A DNA stretch of 64,000 bases from Chitinophagales bacterium (GTDB taxonomy: Bacteria; Bacteroidota; Bacteroidia; Chitinophagales; Chitinophagaceae): NCBI GenBank assembly GCA_015654695.1, contig JAATGJ010000038.1:1-64000 (forward strand), in the 5' to 3' direction. Of the stretch, positions 52,601 through 59,568 are shown in pieces. Both the position numbers and the translations under genes were made by a program. The notes beneath the pieces are model-generated. The model was not told where the DNA came from. It saw only the letters and a program-made list of their open reading frames with translations, and did not search any database. Position 1 is the stretch's first letter. Each line of letters begins with the position of its first letter.

Positions 52601-53553
52601 TCATGTGCACGAAGGGCATTCAGCACTGTCCATACCACTTTATAGCGTTCATTATCATCAAGGGCTTTGTCAGCTTCCACATCGGCTGGCACCACTACGG
52701 GTATAATAATGTAACCATATTTTTTTCCCGGCGCTTTGCGCATTACCCGGCCGACAGACTGCACCACGTCCACCTGCGAGTTGCGGGCAGACAGAAACAT
52801 CACGGCATCTAATGAAGGCACATCCACTCCTTCGCTCAGGCACCGTACATTGGTGAGAATGCGGCATTCATTATTATCCATATCGGCTTTTAACCAACCG
52901 AGCAGTTCGTCACGTTGCGGGGCAGTCATCGTTCCGTCAATATGTTTAGAAGCTACCGATACCATTTGTTCCTTTTTCTCCGCCGGCAGCGAGCTGGTAT
53001 AAATATCGGTGGCGGTATTATAAACAGCGGTGATCTTTTTAGATACGGCAATACTCTGGCAAAAAGCTACCGCTCTTCGCATAGGATCGGGATCAGCCGA
53101 TCTCAAAATACCTTCATCTCCCAGTATTTGTTTGGACAGCGCATTGATACAGCCGATCAGTTTAGACGCATCATCTGTATTGATCTCGTTTTCTTTATCG
53201 GCTATCAGTTTCTGCACAGCAGGCGGCACATCCTTTTCGCTGAGTGTTAAGATGAGTACTTTATAATCTGTCAGCAGGTCCCGTGCGACAGCTTCACCAA
53301 ATCCAATACGATAAATCTCTTCGCCATATAAGGAGACATCATCCATCGAACACAAAACAGCATCTGCCTGCGCTGCTTTGCTTTTTGTCTCATCACTATA
53401 CAGCCGTGGCGTTGCGGTCATATACAACCGCTTCTTTGCTTTGATAAAGTTGTTATCATGTACTTTGGTAAAAGCTGATTCATCGTCACCAGTCAATGTG
53501 ACACCGGTGGTACGATGGGCTTCATCACAGATGATGAGATCAAATTCTCCCAA
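49645..53553 (-). CDS. Type ISP restriction-modification enzyme, C-terminal fragment (helicase end, methyltransferase, target recognition)
   Basis: 1302 residues. The frame starts within the helicase: LIICDEAHRTTG (motif II), MTATPRLY (motif III) and QSVGRVMRKAPGK (motif VI). Then comes a helical coupler, and an N6-adenine methyltransferase with ILDPFTGTGTFITRLLQSG (motif I) and NPPYSRGQ (motif IV). The C-terminal part, about 400 residues, is the expected target recognition domain. Architecture and total length (about 1630 residues with the N-terminal piece) match single-chain Type ISP enzymes such as LlaGI and LlaBIII. The start codon (TTG) is artificial: the first real residues are in the other frame. 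Confidence 0.88.
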   Translation of the reverse strand: MGEFDLIICDEAHRTTGVTLTGDDESAFTKVHDNNFIKAKKRLYMTATPRLYSDETKSKAAQADAVLCSMDDVSLYGEEIYRIGFGEAVARDLLTDYKVLILTLSEKDVPPAVQKLIADKENEINTDDASKLIGCINALSKQILGDEGILRSADPDPMRRAVAFCQSIAVSKKITAVYNTATDIYTSSLPAEKKEQMVSVASKHIDGTMTAPQRDELLGWLKADMDNNECRILTNVRCLSEGVDVPSLDAVMFLSARNSQVDVVQSVGRVMRKAPGKKYGYIIIPVVVPADVEADKALDDNERYKVVWTVLNALRAHDDRFNATVNKIELNKTKPANILVGGAEYGFDGDGNWVKKNDIDTPSNKDIGRQMALQFEQLQSVVFARMVMKVGDRRYWEQWAKSVAEIAQRQTERISRLVKDKGKHQQAFSTFLKGLQKNINPSISEQEAVDMLSQHIITKPVFEALFENYSFVRNNPISKSMQTMLDLLEPQTIEKDTGTLHKFYESVKMRATGIDNAEGKQRIIIELYDKFFKTAFPKMVERLGIVYTPVEVVDFIIHSVNDVLKKEFDRSLGDENIHILDPFTGTGTFITRLLQSGLIDRENLKRKYEQELHANEIVLLAYYIAAVNIENAFHDAMGQTEYHAFEGICLTDTFQLGETEDGEKLFSDMFPQNSKRVQRQKKAPLKVIMGNPPYSRGQEDANDNAQNQNYPVLESRIGQTYAAGSDATLSRDLYNSYIKAFRWSSDRLKNEEGGVIAFITGSGWIDKGGYSGFRKSLEKEFSSIYVFNLRGDVRGRSGEAAKREGQNVFDIMTGVSITILVKKPKAPGKAKTYYFNFGDYLNRKEKLGFLQKAKTVENIEFAEIKPNDKGDWINQRTDAFESLVPIAPEKKFDVKSKSIFITYAVGIGTNRDAWVYNHFKENLLSNMKQFIGFYSNQRSDFQKAKANNANIKVENFINTDDKLIKWTRSLRGSLEKNANISFNANCIQIASYRPFNKQFLYFDKNVIESPGLSDKFFPNENLKNVIISIPGTGGVKDFYTLATNTIRDLDTYGGCQCFPLYYYEERQKTKPGLFDDGGNSEYIRRDGVSDFISDKAIKQYGKNVTREDIFYYVYGFLHSPEYRTMFANDLKKMLPRLPLVDDVRDFWSFSKAGRKLAELHLNYETVLPPKDVTVAFGDKGPKKSIEKGLSKKEIDILNYRVEKMRFPKKDQKASIIYNSQITIDNIPAKAYEYVVNGKSAIEWIMERYQVTIYKESGIKNDPNDWAIETDNPKYILDLLLSIINVSVQTVDIVRGLPKVKFE

Positions 53554-54545
53554 TCCTTTTTTTGTTTGAGCAATTCTCTCTGCGCATTCGCTATGACCTG
53601 GATAGATTGATACGTAGAAAAGACAACGGTCATTCCGTCACTGCCTTTTTTCCTGACATGATTAAACTGGTTAAGGATTTCTTCTGTATTAGTGGAGGCA
53701 GGCAGGGCCAGGTCAATTACACTGAAATTATCCGTGTCTTCGTTCTTCGTTCTTTTCTTTGAAACTTCCGCATCGGAACAAATACAGATGGCATTGATAG
53801 GTTCATCCGCTTCGGCACACCATTCACGTAAAGTCTGGCCCAATAAAGAAATGGAAGGAACTAAGAAAAGAATAAACCCTTTACCTTTCGTTTCATGTTC
53901 GGCAATGCGTAATGAATTAAACGTTTTGCCCGTTCCGCAGGCCATGATCAATTTGCCGCGATCTGCCGTTTTAAAGCAGGCATGCGCTTGATCTAAAGCT
54001 ATTTTTTGATGTGCCCGTATTGTTTTTTTAGCTGTTCGGGAAGCTTCGCCATGAATGCCCTGTTCTAATTTGGCCCAGTCAACCGGCGCTTCCTGTAAGT
54101 CGTAGAGGTTTATTCTTGTAAAAGACGGTGTCTGATTTTTTATGGCTTCTTCAGCATTAAGGCCCCATTTATTCGTTGTTGAGATCCAAAGCCGCAGGGA
54201 GAAGTTGGTTGTTTTTAATTCTTCATTTTTAAATGACCTGCCTGATGTAGTAAGAAAACTATCAACTGCCGGTTTATCAATTATTGAATCTTCCCGGAAG
54301 CATTTGCATTGAATAGCCCAGTAATCGCCGTCAATTGTCAATGCGACTAAATCAATGCCGGTATCTCCGCCTCCCAGATCTAACTTGCCTGGAAATTCAT
54401 TCCACAGCCAAACTGCTTTAAATTTGTATGCATATTTAGGATCGGTTTGCAGGTATCCCTGCATGAGGCGTTCGAAACGGTCGCCTTTATCGCGTTGAGA
54501 AAAAGAAATCTTCCTGTATTTATCGAGGATTTTATTAAAGTTCAT
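53493..54545 (-). CDS. Type ISP restriction-modification enzyme, N-terminal fragment (nuclease and helicase start)
   Basis: The first 350 codons. The N-terminal PD-(D/E)xK (Mrr-like) nuclease is visible as DTGIDLVALT and DYWAIQCKCF (residues 61-82). The helicase Walker A motif is MACGTGKTFNSL. Frame breaks near LLKQKK: the tract C-A7-GG (A7 at 53563-53557, minus strand) must have one more A for the frame to continue into GLGEFDLIICDEAH of the downstream fragment. The last residues (from DWENLISSS) are out of frame and not real. With eight A's the whole enzyme would be intact. Confidence 0.88.
   Translation of the reverse strand: MNFNKILDKYRKISFSQRDKGDRFERLMQGYLQTDPKYAYKFKAVWLWNEFPGKLDLGGGDTGIDLVALTIDGDYWAIQCKCFREDSIIDKPAVDSFLTTSGRSFKNEELKTTNFSLRLWISTTNKWGLNAEEAIKNQTPSFTRINLYDLQEAPVDWAKLEQGIHGEASRTAKKTIRAHQKIALDQAHACFKTADRGKLIMACGTGKTFNSLRIAEHETKGKGFILFLVPSISLLGQTLREWCAEADEPINAICICSDAEVSKKRTKNEDTDNFSVIDLALPASTNTEEILNQFNHVRKKGSDGMTVVFSTYQSIQVIANAQRELLKQKKDWENLISSSVMKPIVPPVSH
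53557..53563 (-). other. Frameshifting A7 homopolymer in the restriction gene
   Basis: Seven A's on the coding strand sit exactly where the two halves of the Type ISP enzyme change frame. Adding one A, or removing two, restores a continuous frame. It could be a slippage site, a fixed mutation or a base-calling error. Confidence 0.7.
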
Positions 54546-54774
54546 TGGCAGGGTAGTTTTTTTAGAATAAAGGTCAATGGATACGATGGCCGAAAGTAAG
54601 AAAAGCTAAGCAGAATTACCGAAAGTACCGGCTGCATAGGTTGGAAGTTGCATAACTATAATACACCTGGTAAATTCTTAGCAGCGAACAAAACGATGAT
54701 CCGCCGGATGGCGGACGCAAGTAAAGTTGATCCTTCGGCCAGCCCAGGACAGTAGTGCAGCCGGGTTGATAATA
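54546..54774. other. Interval upstream of the restriction gene
   Basis: 229 bases. A G/C palindrome (CCGCC-GGAT-GGCGG, about 54702-54715) is the main feature. Two CCGAAAGTA words occur near 54589-54626. No promoter word for the restriction gene was recognised. Confidence 0.4.
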
Positions 54775-55482
54775 TCACTCCGAATATTTATACCCCACAC
54801 CCCTCACCGAATGAAAATATTTTGGATTGCGGCTGTCTTCTTCAAAGTATTTGCGGAAGTTGAGTATGAAATTGTCAATGGTGCGGGTAGTAGGATATAC
54901 ATTATATCCCCAGACAGCCTGTAATATTTTTTCTCTCGGTACTACTTCATTTTTATTTTCGATCAGCAGTTTCAGCAGCATCGTTTCCTTTTTGCTTAAT
55001 TGTATCTTTTGCCCGGATTTTGCAGTAGCTTCCTGCGCTTTGAAATCAATGATGTTATCTCCGAAAGAATAGCTGTTGCCGAGAGAAGATTTATCCAGCA
55101 GTTTTTTATTCTTGTCTATCAGCTTGTGTATCCTTAATAAAAGCTCTTCGAGATTAAAAGGTTTGGTGAGATAATCATCAGCGCCTTTTTTCAAACCCAG
55201 CACCCTGTCGGCGCTGCTGTTCTTGGCGCTAAGGATAAGAATCGGCACTTCATTGTTGCTGATGCGAACTGTTTCCGCTACAGTAATGCCATCCATTTCC
55301 GGGAGCATTACGTCCAGGATGATCAGGTCAAAATATTCCGCACTCACTGCATGAAGCGCCGCAGCGCCGTCAAAAGCGGATGTTACATCATAGCCTTCCA
55401 GCTCCAGGTTCAGCTTCAGCGCCTCATGAAGGTTCTCTTCATCCTCCACCAACAGAATGGATGTCTTTTTTTCTGCACTCAT
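54775..55482 (-). CDS. OmpR-family response regulator
   Basis: 235 residues. The receiver domain has the acidic pair VEDEENLHEA and the phospho-acceptor Asp in DLIILDVMLPEMDG. The conserved Lys is in KKGADDYLTKPF. The C-terminal winged helix ends IDNFILNFRKYFEEDSRNPK and VRGVGYKY. Its start overlaps the stop of the histidine kinase gene by four bases. The regulated genes are unknown. Confidence 0.94.
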   Translation of the reverse strand: MSAEKKTSILLVEDEENLHEALKLNLELEGYDVTSAFDGAAALHAVSAEYFDLIILDVMLPEMDGITVAETVRISNNEVPILILSAKNSSADRVLGLKKGADDYLTKPFNLEELLLRIHKLIDKNKKLLDKSSLGNSYSFGDNIIDFKAQEATAKSGQKIQLSKKETMLLKLLIENKNEVVPREKILQAVWGYNVYPTTRTIDNFILNFRKYFEEDSRNPKYFHSVRGVGYKYSE

Positions 55483-56477
55483 ATTTTAAAAATGACCGCA
55501 AAATTACTTCCGCGGGGCGTATTGTTTGTCACCGAAATGTCGGCATTGTGATCACGGGCTATCTTGCTGCAAAGATACAGGCCAAGTCCGGTTCCCTGGG
55601 TTTTACGCGTGGCTTCATTACCGATACGGTAAAATTTACTGAATATATTTTTCTTCTCTTCTTCAGCAATGCCCGGACCTTCATCCACGATATGTAATTG
55701 TACTGTACTATTGTCTTTCTTTAATAGTGCTGATACAGGAGTTTCTTTAGGTGAATACTTAACAGCGTTTTCCAGCAGGTTATTGATCATCATTTGCAGC
55801 AACAACGCATCACCTTTTATATCCACTCCCTGTTCCGTCTTCGATCTGAAATCCCTTTCCGGAAAACGGTTCCTGAAATCCTGTATGCAATCTTTTAAAA
55901 GATCCGACAGGTCAAGCTCTTCTTTTGAAGATTGATAGCCCCCCCCTTCCAATTGGGAAGCGATAAGGATATTATTGGTAAGAAAGTTGAGCCTTGCTGT
56001 TTCCTTCAGCATTATACCCTGCAGTTTCTTTTGTTTCTCCGCATCCAGCGAATATTTCTGCATCGTTTCCAGGTTGAGCTTTATGACAGAGATCGGTGTT
56101 TTTAATTCATGGGTGACGGCCATCATAAAATTCTGTTGTTGCTGGTGTATAATAAATTGCCTCCGTACAGAACGGTAAACAAAAGCGGCTCCTACCAGGA
56201 TGACTAAAAGAAAAATGGATCCCTCGCTCACATATTTGACTTTATTTCTTTTATACTTATTACTGATCTTCGCAAACTGGCTGTTGTATAAACCCGGGGC
56301 GGAAAGGCTGTCAACTGTTTTATTAAGTTGTGCAACCTGCAGGTCTTTCATTATGTTATTCTGTTTTTCCAGTGTAATGAACCAAAATACAAGCGCGGCA
56401 ACAATATAGATCAGGAGGGTCCAGTAGAGGATGGTAGCACGGCGCAATTTTTTCTTTCGTACATCGGTTATGGCCAT
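55479..56477 (-). CDS. Sensor histidine kinase
   Basis: 332 residues. Two membrane spans (about 15-35 and 85-104) enclose a short periplasmic segment of about 50 residues, so a small ligand or a protein contact is likely. The dimerisation domain has the phospho-acceptor His in VTHELKTPISVIKLNLETMQ. The ATPase domain has MMINNLLENAVKYSP (N box), IVDEGPGIAEEE (G1) and GTGLGLYLCSKI (G2). It is co-translated with the response regulator (4-base overlap). Confidence 0.93.
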   Translation of the reverse strand: MAITDVRKKKLRRATILYWTLLIYIVAALVFWFITLEKQNNIMKDLQVAQLNKTVDSLSAPGLYNSQFAKISNKYKRNKVKYVSEGSIFLLVILVGAAFVYRSVRRQFIIHQQQQNFMMAVTHELKTPISVIKLNLETMQKYSLDAEKQKKLQGIMLKETARLNFLTNNILIASQLEGGGYQSSKEELDLSDLLKDCIQDFRNRFPERDFRSKTEQGVDIKGDALLLQMMINNLLENAVKYSPKETPVSALLKKDNSTVQLHIVDEGPGIAEEEKKNIFSKFYRIGNEATRKTQGTGLGLYLCSKIARDHNADISVTNNTPRGSNFAVIFKI

Positions 56478-56478
56478 G

Positions 56479-56952
56479 TTATTTTTTCTTTTCTACGCGA
56501 ATACCAACATTCAATACATTCTGGAGGGGATTATCTCTCATTATTTGTTCTACTGTGAAGGTATATTGCCCTGCTTTCAGGGTTTCCGGGTCACCCAGTT
56601 TAATCCGGTGATAATAAATATCATCCATGCCCGACCCCAGCCAGCCTTTTTCATTGGTGGCAAGCTGCAGGTCCCTTTGAATTTTTATTACACTGTCCTG
56701 CCCGGGTACTTTTGCAGACAGGTTGATGTATATATTATTATAATTATACTTTTCATTGTGCCGCAAAACCAAAAATAGCTGGTAAAGGGATGAAGTATCT
56801 TTTATAGTAAAATCAAACGTTGGCCGGAAGCTGTTTTGCCAGGCATGACCGGGAATGGTCACATTTTTTTCATACAGGTCAATGGTAGTGCAGGAGGAAA
56901 TGAAGTACGAAGTAAGAAGTACGAAGTACGATATGCCAACCAGTTTTTTCAA
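56479..56952 (-). CDS. gldH: Gliding motility lipoprotein GldH
   Basis: 157 residues from a TTG start at 56952. Lipoprotein signal ending FISSC (Cys21). The mature part matches GldH: NVTIPGHAWQNSFRPTFDFT, YNYNNIYINLSAKVPGQDSV and the ending LKAGQYTFTVEQIMRDNPL, followed by NVGIRVEKK. GldH is part of the Bacteroidetes gliding/type IX secretion accessory set; no other gld gene is in the window. The signal peptide is encoded largely by a dispersed word repeat. An exact TATTTTTG promoter word is 17 bases upstream. Confidence 0.88.
   Translation of the reverse strand: MKKLVGISYFVLLTSYFISSCTTIDLYEKNVTIPGHAWQNSFRPTFDFTIKDTSSLYQLFLVLRHNEKYNYNNIYINLSAKVPGQDSVIKIQRDLQLATNEKGWLGSGMDDIYYHRIKLGDPETLKAGQYTFTVEQIMRDNPLQNVLNVGIRVEKKK
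56901..56932. repeat. Word repeat (TACGAAGTA family) inside the gldH signal peptide
   Basis: It contains TACGAAGTAAGAAGTA (56906-56921), identical to 46763-46778. On the coding strand it encodes SYFVLLTSYF, the hydrophobic core of the GldH signal peptide. Confidence 0.7.
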
Positions 56953-56968
56953 TTGAAACAGTTTTTTG

Positions 56969-56976
56969 CAAAAATA
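56969..56976 (-). promoter_or_regulatory. -7 promoter element for gldH
   Basis: TATTTTTG on the minus strand matches TAnnTTTG and lies 16 bases before the TTG start at 56952. Confidence 0.45.
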
Positions 56977-57010
56977 GGCTATGAACTATTAAACTTGTAA
57001 ACTTCCGGAA

Positions 57011-57886
57011 CTATAAAACGTTCAACACCTGTTCCTTTGCTTTTTCCAGTTCATCCTTCATCATTACCACGCATTTCTGTATAGTAGAATCATAGGCTTT
57101 GGAGCCGGTCGTATTTATCTCGCGGCCTACTTCCTGCAGGATAAAAGAAAGCTTTTTCCCTTTTGATTCTTCGGCTTCAGCCAGCAGGGACATGAAATAA
57201 TCGCAATGATTTTTTAGCCTTACCTGTTCTTCGGTAATGTCAATCTTCTCTATATAATATATAAGCTCCTGCTCCAGCCGGTTGCCATCATAGTTTTCTT
57301 TCCCTACATTTTCTTCCAGCAGCCGGGTGATACCTTCCCGTATCTTTTGTTTGCGTAGCGGTTCCAGTTTGATCACTTCGTCCTGCTGCTTTACTATATT
57401 ACTGATGCGGGAGATCAGATCATCCTCCAGCACCTTGCCTTCATTCAGCCGGTGATTATTCAGGTTATTGATAGCGGCAAGCAATACATTTTTAAAATCT
57501 TCCCATTCCGCGTCTGTCAATGTCTCGCTGCTGGGAGTTATCACTTCAGGCAGTTTTACCAGTGTACTCAGGATATGCGATGGATCAAGGTTGAGCGCCG
57601 CGGATAGCTCGGCAAGTGGCTTATAATAGGCTTTGGCCAGATCGGTATTGATAGTAACCGGTTTGGCATTGCCCGTATCTTTTAAACTAACACCGCAATC
57701 TACGCTGCCACGGATAAGTTTCTCTGAAAGCAGCCGGCGTATATCAAATTCAAAAGGCCTGAGGATAGACGGAAGTTTTAATGATAGTTCAAATTGCTTT
57801 CCGTTCAGTGATTTGATGTCAACGAGAAAAGTTTTATCGCCTACATTCTTTTCGGATCTTCCAAAACCGGTCATTGATTTCAGCAT
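57011..57886 (-). CDS. YicC-family endoribonuclease
   Basis: 291 residues. N-terminus MLKSMTGFGRSE and the C-terminal EVGREINTTGSKAYDSTIQK are family hallmarks. YicC proteins have been described as endoribonucleases involved in RNA turnover. It stands 58 bases upstream of gldH on the same strand and may be co-transcribed; the function in this phylum is not known. Confidence 0.92.
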   Translation of the reverse strand: MLKSMTGFGRSEKNVGDKTFLVDIKSLNGKQFELSLKLPSILRPFEFDIRRLLSEKLIRGSVDCGVSLKDTGNAKPVTINTDLAKAYYKPLAELSAALNLDPSHILSTLVKLPEVITPSSETLTDAEWEDFKNVLLAAINNLNNHRLNEGKVLEDDLISRISNIVKQQDEVIKLEPLRKQKIREGITRLLEENVGKENYDGNRLEQELIYYIEKIDITEEQVRLKNHCDYFMSLLAEAEESKGKKLSFILQEVGREINTTGSKAYDSTIQKCVVMMKDELEKAKEQVLNVL

Positions 57887-58115
57887 GGATATTTATTTAG
57901 GTCTGTAAAGATATCTCAATTATCTGTACCCCGTCCCATTACCTAAATAACCGGGATCCAGAAAAAAGCGTTTTACTATTTTTCGCTTAATAAACATTGC
58001 TAACACTACTTGTTAATTGATAAACGCACCACTGTATAAGACTGATGAAAAGCGATTTTCTATTTTTAAGCTTCTATGAAACTCTTGTCTTATTGCTTCC
58101 ATACCAGGAACCGGG

Positions 58116-58226
58116 ACATAAAAAAATCCCCCCGAAGAATCGGGGGGAACATATATATGGATGGGTTAGTAAGTACAGGAAATAAAATTTCCTACCACAA
58201 TATTAAATATAATTTTCACTAACCAA
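58116..58226 (-). ncRNA. Candidate structured small RNA with its own terminator
   Basis: On the minus strand the outer stem GGTTAGT (58224-58218) pairs with ACTAACC (58170-58164), and the inner stem AGGAAAT/ATTTCCT is a perfect 7-bp hairpin (58177-58193). Forty bases on is a strong terminator. The upstream 300 bases contain no leftward gene that could use that terminator. About 110 bases in length. It does not clearly match a known RNA family, although the size is like that of the 6S-type RNAs. Confidence 0.4.
58121..58147 (-). terminator. Rho-independent terminator without a protein gene upstream
   Basis: CCCCCCG and CGGGGGG (58147-58141 with 58134-58128, minus strand) form a perfect 7-bp stem with loop ATTCTT, followed by ATTTTTTTA. 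It would end a leftward transcript. Confidence 0.85.
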
Positions 58227-58568
58227 AAAATATTTTGGTATAATTTTATTCACATTTTTTGATGCCCGGGATAGGAATCAATGAATACGTACCGGTATTT
58301 ACAATTAAAACATTTATACAGTTCTGATATTTGATGATGCTGTTATATTTTTTCATTCAATGAAATACTTGCGGGATAAGCGTTTCATCAGCATACAACA
58401 AAGTTTCATATAAGCATTCATCATACATTTTATTATTGCTGACGGTAAAACCCATGATGATCCTTGTTCCATAACACCTCATTTACCGGTTTAAAAAAAA
58501 TACCGCAAACTATAGATAAAAGCACGTAAATACCCCTTTTAATCTGTAATCACCAATTTACAGCTTGT

Positions 58569-58576
58569 TACCTTTG
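58569..58576 (+). promoter_or_regulatory. -7 promoter element for lpxD
   Basis: TACCTTTG matches TAnnTTTG and lies 15 bases before the ATG at 58592. Confidence 0.5.
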
Positions 58577-58591
58577 GCAAAATTTGTTTGT

Positions 58592-59548
58592 ATGCGTTTT
58601 GAAAATCCTGTTCCTCTTCAGCAAATAGCCCGGTTGATCAATGCCGTACTCGCCGGTAACACTACTGCATCCGCAACAGGCATTAACGAGATCCATAAAG
58701 TAGAAGCAGGTGATCTTGCATTTGTTGATCATCCAAAATATTATGCTACCTGTATTAATTCAGCAGCGAGTTTTATCATTATCAATAAGAAAATTGATTT
58801 CCCGGAAGATAAGGCATTGCTTGTAGTGGATGAACCATTTGAAGCCTACCTGAAGATCGTTGATCACTTCAGGCCTTTTGCTCCATCCATGAAGATGATC
58901 AGTGATACCTCTTCTGCCGGTAGCGGAACAGTGATCATGCCCGGCGTATATATCGGTAACCATGTAACGATCGGTAACAACTGTATCATTCATCCGCATG
59001 TCACGATCCTTGACCATGTGGTGATCGGCGATGATGTCATCATACAGGCCGGTACTGTGATTGGCAGCGATGCGTTTTATTATAATAAAAAGATCAACCG
59101 GGATGTCCATTATAAAAAGATGACCAGTTGCGGCAGGGTGGTGATTGAAAATGCTGTAGAGATCGGTGCAGGCTGTACGATTGACCGCGGTGTGACGGGG
59201 GATACCATAATAGGTGCAGGAACAAAAATGGATAACCTGGTTCAGATCGGGCACGACACAGTGATAGGAAAAAATTGTTTGTTCGCTTCGCAGGTAGGTA
59301 TTGCCGGCGCTACTACTATTGAGGACAATGTCCTTCTCTGGGGACAGGTAGGAGTAAGTAAAACATTAACCATAGGAGAAGGCGCTGTTGTCTATGCACA
59401 GAGCGGGGTCAAAGATTCTATTGCGGGTAAAAAAGTTTATTTCGGTTCTCCTGTAGAAGATGCCAGGGAAAAGATGAAAGAGTTTGTTTGGATCAAACGC
59501 ATTCCGGAACTATGGGAAAAGGTGATGGGAGGGAAAACGTTGAAGTAG
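58592..59548 (+). CDS. lpxD: UDP-3-O-acylglucosamine N-acyltransferase-like protein
   Basis: 318 residues from the ATG at 58592. Adds the second acyl chain in lipid A synthesis. An N-terminal uridine-binding-like domain (LAFVDHPKYYATCINSAASF) is followed by hexapeptide repeats forming a left-handed beta-helix (GVYIGNHVTIGNNCIIHPHV, VIGDDVIIQAGTVIGSDAF). The likely catalytic His is in NLVQIGHDTVIGKNC. It could also be an LpxD paralogue with another acceptor. lpxH is 30 kb away. Confidence 0.85.
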   Translation: MRFENPVPLQQIARLINAVLAGNTTASATGINEIHKVEAGDLAFVDHPKYYATCINSAASFIIINKKIDFPEDKALLVVDEPFEAYLKIVDHFRPFAPSMKMISDTSSAGSGTVIMPGVYIGNHVTIGNNCIIHPHVTILDHVVIGDDVIIQAGTVIGSDAFYYNKKINRDVHYKKMTSCGRVVIENAVEIGAGCTIDRGVTGDTIIGAGTKMDNLVQIGHDTVIGKNCLFASQVGIAGATTIEDNVLLWGQVGVSKTLTIGEGAVVYAQSGVKDSIAGKKVYFGSPVEDAREKMKEFVWIKRIPELWEKVMGGKTLK

Positions 59549-59568
59549 AGGTAAGGCATGACTTGTTT

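Larger units (their letters stand above)
57887..58591. other. 705-base gene-free interval
   Basis: It runs between yicC (leftward) and lpxD (rightward). It contains the candidate small RNA at 58116-58226 and the lpxD promoter word. The rest is A/T-rich with no open frame of good composition. Confidence 0.6.

Noticed and set aside
52915-53250. Plus-strand open frame of 111 codons
   Set aside because: It is antisense to the helicase part of the Type ISP gene.
58116-58226. Naming the candidate small RNA as 6S RNA
   Set aside because: Length and nested stems are compatible, but the diagnostic central bubble could not be recognised by eye.
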